Assembly (NCBI GenBank): GCA_043755865.1
Contig: JAYUSD010000131.1
Coordinates: forward strand, 1 to 8,400
DNA length: 8,400 nt
Reading direction: 5' to 3'
Origin: JANMDU01 sp043755865
Lineage (GTDB): Bacteria > Pseudomonadota > Gammaproteobacteria > Burkholderiales > Burkholderiaceae_C
Under the pieces are notes generated by a model. It did not search any database. It was not told the DNA's origin and was given only the letters and a program-made list of their open reading frames with translations. Below, in pieces: positions 6,406-8,400 of the stretch. The position numbers and the translations under genes are program-made. Positions within the stretch are counted from its first letter, which is position 1. Every line of letters starts with the position of its first letter.

Positions 6406-6879
6406 ATGAACGCACGCGTCGTGATTCAAACGCAAGATTTCGATCTGGGCGCAGAGATTGCTGCGCTGCGTCAGGCTGACAAGCGCGTGGGCGCAGTGTG
6501 CAGCTTTGTGGGCACGGTGCGTGATCGCAATGATGGCTTAAGTGTCAGCACGCTTGAGCTGGAGCACTATCCGGGCATGACAGAGAAATCAATTGAAGCG
6601 ATGATCGACGCGGCTTTTGCGCGCTTCGATATCTATGCCGCTCGCGTGATTCACCGGGTTGGCCTGATGCAGCCGCTCGATCAAATCGTCATGGTGGCGG
6701 TGACTTCTGCGCACCGTGGGATGAGTTTCCAAGCTTGTGAATTTTTGATTGATTATCTCAAGACTCAAGCGCCCTTTTGGAAGAAGGAGCAAACGCCTCA
6801 GGGTGCTAGATGGGTGGATGCGCGGATCAGCGACGATGCCGCGTTGGCTAAATGGGGAGCATTGGCTTCTAACTGCTAA
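6406..6879 (+). CDS. moaE: MoaE, large subunit of molybdopterin synthase
   Basis: A 157-residue catalytic subunit that, as an (MoaD-MoaE)2 complex, converts cPMP to molybdopterin. Visible family motifs are VCSFVGTVRD (31-40), LELEHYPGM (50-58), IHRVGLMQPLD (82-92), TSAHRG (100-105) and FQACEFLIDYLKTQAPFWKKE (108-128). K119 and K126 lie where the two catalytic lysines of the E. coli enzyme are. AGGGGG at 6392-6397, eight bases before ATG, is a strong ribosome binding site and partly overlaps the moaD stop. It is the last gene of the cofactor operon; a large palindrome follows downstream. Confidence 0.96.
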   Translation: MNARVVIQTQDFDLGAEIAALRQADKRVGAVCSFVGTVRDRNDGLSVSTLELEHYPGMTEKSIEAMIDAAFARFDIYAARVIHRVGLMQPLDQIVMVAVTSAHRGMSFQACEFLIDYLKTQAPFWKKEQTPQGARWVDARISDDAALAKWGALASNC

Positions 6880-6894
6880 AACCGAATTTTCGGA

Positions 6895-7056
6895 TCGCGA
6901 AAGACGCAAAAGTTACGCGAAAGACGCGAAAGAAGTCAGAAAAATAATTTAAAAAAGTTGAAGAAACTGGTGATGGTTAGCCTAAAGCATGAATTCGTTT
7001 TTATTATTTTGAATTACTGTTCCGCGCCTTTCGCGCGCCTTTCGCGTCTTTCGCGC
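6895..7056. repeat. 162-bp imperfect palindrome of 9-bp units
   Basis: The left arm (6895-6932) is two 9-bp units, a 2-base spacer, then two more units, each close to ACGCGAAAG. The right arm (7019-7056), read on the other strand, has the same layout: unit, unit, 2 bases, unit, and a decayed unit. The arms match at about 30 of 38 positions. The symmetry continues inward in the same register: AAAATAAT (6941-6948) pairs with ATTATTTT (7003-7010), with further scattered pairs to about 6960/6991. The centre is near 6975/6976, with a roughly 26-base unpaired loop. It fills most of the gap between convergent genes, moaE and the minus-strand gene ending at 7086. It could be a fold-back (MITE- or REP-like) repeat, a two-way transcription end, or a protein-binding site. 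No good protein frame fits it. Confidence 0.75.
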
Positions 7057-7085
7057 ACAGGATGTCCACATTCCCTCTTCAAGCC

Positions 7086-7694
7086 TCAATTCAAATACTT
7101 AGGCCGCTCTCCGCCGCCGCCCATGTTGCCCTCACCCGGCAGTGCTGCCTCAGCAACTGTTGCCGCCAAGGATGTGCCTGCCCACTGCGACGTATCAACG
7201 GCCTTTTGTAGCAAATGCACAAACCCGTGCACGAGTTTCTGCTCCAGCGCCACGCGAAAGCCGCGTGGGTTGGGATGCGGCTGGCCGTTATCGAGCGGTA
7301 ACTTCTCGTTAAACGCCATTTGTAATTGACCTGAGGGCAGGGGCGTGACGCTGATCTCGGTGACGAGCAAAGGCTCTGCGCCCAGCGGCAGTGCGTTAGG
7401 CGCTTTGTAGGGCGTTTGGAAGTCGGATTTTTGCAATGATTCTTCGCGCTTGAAATCGGCCAGCATGGCTTGTGTTTGCGCGTCTGCGGTGGCGGCTGTT
7501 GTCGTCAACGGTGATTTCACGGTCTCTTGCTTAGCCACCCATTCGGCCACAATTTTCTGCACCATGGGCATCAGCCCAAGAGTGAGTCGCCGAGTAAACC
7601 ACAGGCGCAGTTCCTCTTGCGCAGTCGTGTTGATGCGCACCAAGATGCGGTCTTGCTCTTGAATGTAATTAATAGAGAGTTGATGGATGTTCAC
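7086..7694 (-). CDS. Conserved-looking hypothetical protein beside clpB
   Basis: A protein of about 202 residues, of unknown function. The N-terminal part (IHQLSINYIQEQDRILVRINTTAQEELRLWFTRRLTLGLMPMVQKIV) looks like a short beta region followed by a basic helix. Residues about 55-100 are Ala/Thr/Gln-rich and probably loose. A second ordered part (EPLLVTEISVTPLPSGQLQMAFNE, then GFRVALEQKLVHGFVHLLQKAVDTSQWAG) ends in a Gly-rich tail, GEGNMGGGGERPKYLN. There is no signal peptide or membrane helix. The frame stays open up to 7820, but there is no ATG. Earlier possible starts (TTG or GTG) would lie inside clpB, so GTG 7694, where family-like sequence begins, is my choice; it has no Shine-Dalgarno. 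It is convergent with moaE and divergent from clpB. I recall unnamed genes of this kind next to clpB in Burkholderiales. Confidence 0.7.
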   Translation of the reverse strand: MNIHQLSINYIQEQDRILVRINTTAQEELRLWFTRRLTLGLMPMVQKIVAEWVAKQETVKSPLTTTAATADAQTQAMLADFKREESLQKSDFQTPYKAPNALPLGAEPLLVTEISVTPLPSGQLQMAFNEKLPLDNGQPHPNPRGFRVALEQKLVHGFVHLLQKAVDTSQWAGTSLAATVAEAALPGEGNMGGGGERPKYLN

Positions 7695-7697
7695 GGG

Positions 7698-7726
7698 GAA
7701 TATGGCAAAGCCTTGATGTGTGTCAA
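7698..7726 (-). promoter_or_regulatory. Possible promoter of the hypothetical gene
   Basis: On the minus strand a perfect TTGACA lies at 7726-7721. At 17-18 bp spacing comes a weak -10 (ATATTC or TATTCC, about 7703-7698). A start 6-8 bases further on would fall at or near GTG 7694, implying a leaderless or nearly leaderless message, which agrees with the missing Shine-Dalgarno. The poor -10 keeps confidence low. Confidence 0.35.
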
Positions 7727-7735
7727 ATTCTATGC

Positions 7736-7763
7736 CTTGAAAAGCCTCAAGATGGGCGCATGT
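7736..7763 (+). promoter_or_regulatory. Sigma-32-like heat-shock promoter of clpB
   Basis: CTTGAA (7736-7741) is a perfect -35 core for the heat-shock sigma factor RpoH. After a 14-base spacer, GCGCATGT (7756-7763) matches five of the seven defined bases of the CCCCATnT -10 consensus. A transcript would start near 7770, about 25 bases before the clpB ATG. clpB is a classic RpoH target, so position and gene identity support the motif. Confidence 0.6.
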
Positions 7764-7794
7764 GCATATTGCAATAAAAATTGAGGGATTCCGT

Positions 7795-8400
7795 ATGCGA
7801 CTCGACAAACTCACCACCAAATTCCAAGAAGCGCTTTCCGAGGCGCAAACGCTGGCGCTCGGGGGAGATCACGGCTACATTGAGCCCGCACACGTACTGG
7901 CCGCGATGCTGCGGCAGGAAGACGGGCCGCGCGCGCTCTTGCAGCGAGCGGGCGTGAATGTGGCTACCCTTGCCGCTGCAGCAGATGCTGGTATCAAGAA
8001 GCTGGCAACAGTTCAGGGGCAGAGCGAAGTGACTGTAGGACGCGATCTCGTCTCTTTGATCCAAACGGCAGAGAAAGAAGGTATCAAGCGTGGCGATCAG
8101 TTCATCGCAGGCGAGCTGTTTTTGCTGGCCTTGGCTGATAGCAAAACCGATTTGGGTAAAGCGGCGAAAGAAGCTGGCCTCTCGCGTAAAAGCTTGGAAG
8201 CGGCGATTGATGCCGTGCGCGGTGGGCAAACGGTGAACAACGCTGATGCCGAAGATCAGCGTGAATCTCTCAAAAAATACTGTATTGATTTAACTGAACG
8301 TGCTCGCATGGGCAAGCTTGATCCGGTGATTGGACGCGATGATGAAATCCGCCGCGCGATTCAGGTTTTGCAGCGCCGCACGAAGAACAACCCGGTGCTG
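7795..8400 (+). CDS. clpB: ClpB disaggregase, 3' end outside window
   Basis: The first 202 codons of the Hsp100 chaperone ClpB, an AAA+ hexamer that with DnaK/DnaJ/GrpE pulls proteins out of aggregates after heat stress. MRLDKLTTKFQEALSEAQTLALGGDHGYIEPAHVL is the typical start. Residues about 1-145 hold the two Clp-N repeats (second: FIAGELFLLALADS). The linker is followed by LKKYCIDLTERARMGKLDPVIGRDDEIRRAIQVLQRRTKNNPVL, which leads into the first nucleotide-binding domain. The window ends just before the first Walker A, so both ATPase sites are unseen. ATG 7795 has GAGGG at 7783-7787, seven bases upstream. A heat-shock promoter is predicted at 7736-7763. Confidence 0.96.
   Translation, partial: MRLDKLTTKFQEALSEAQTLALGGDHGYIEPAHVLAAMLRQEDGPRALLQRAGVNVATLAAAADAGIKKLATVQGQSEVTVGRDLVSLIQTAEKEGIKRGDQFIAGELFLLALADSKTDLGKAAKEAGLSRKSLEAAIDAVRGGQTVNNADAEDQRESLKKYCIDLTERARMGKLDPVIGRDDEIRRAIQVLQRRTKNNPVL

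Noticed and set aside
6882..6893. CCGAATTTTCGG as a terminator after moaE
   Set aside because: It folds to only about four base pairs with a 4-base loop and has no following T-run.
6895..7056. CRISPR array
   Set aside because: The units are 9 bp with no spacers of regular length and are arranged as inverted arms, not as direct repeats with unique spacers.
6892..7063. GGAT on both sides of the palindrome as a target-site duplication
   Set aside because: The left copy touches the arm but the right copy is offset by three bases, and a 4-base match is easily chance.
6958..7329. Plus-strand open frame through the palindrome
   Set aside because: It crosses the repeat arms and lies antisense to the hypothetical gene; the product is Cys/Pro/Ser-rich with no family features.
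7747..8229. Minus-strand open frame of 160 codons
   Set aside because: It is antisense to the clear start of clpB and covers its promoter; no domain is visible.

Overview
The window looks like chromosomal DNA from a betaproteobacterium of the order Burkholderiales, possibly Comamonadaceae-like. The main support is the block thrC, mobB, moeA, moaD, moaE, [small minus-strand gene], clpB, which I recall as a familiar neighbourhood in that group, together with betaproteobacterial-looking ThrC and ClpB N-termini. This placement rests on memory of gene order and protein style, not on a search.

Left third (1 to about 2850) is accessory. A minus-strand gene leaves the window at base 1. It encodes a helical protein with an RNxxxH motif typical of HEPN-fold proteins, and its 5' end seems damaged. 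Next come two plus-strand genes that share one theme: a stand-alone GyrI-like/effector-binding protein (674-1129), then an AraC-family regulator with its own C-terminal GyrI-like domain (1143-2101). The regulator is split by a frameshift near 1388, inside its DNA-binding region. A VapBC-type toxin-antitoxin pair follows (2205-2842), with a 9-bp-arm palindrome that encloses an extended -10 promoter. The toxin gene ends only 16 bp before thrC, so thrC may be read from the toxin-antitoxin promoter.

Middle (2859-6879) is housekeeping: threonine synthase, then a tight molybdenum-cofactor operon. MobB and MoeA act late (GTP-binding adaptor and molybdenum insertion). MoaD and MoaE are the two subunits of molybdopterin synthase, which puts the dithiolene sulfurs into the cofactor. 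The spacings are 3 bp, a 1-bp overlap and 4 bp, so this is very probably one transcript.

Right end (6880-8400): between the convergent genes moaE and the unknown minus-strand gene lies a 162-bp imperfect palindrome (6895-7056). Its arms are built from 9-bp units of the form ACGCGAAAG. The unknown gene (7086-7694, minus) and clpB (7795 to beyond the edge, plus) diverge from a short region holding a good sigma-32-like heat-shock promoter for clpB and a TTGACA box for the minus-strand gene.

I see no clear new multi-gene system. The observations most worth a second look are the palindromic element, the HEPN-like gene with its disrupted start, the frameshifted AraC gene, and the toxin-antitoxin module placed directly in front of thrC.
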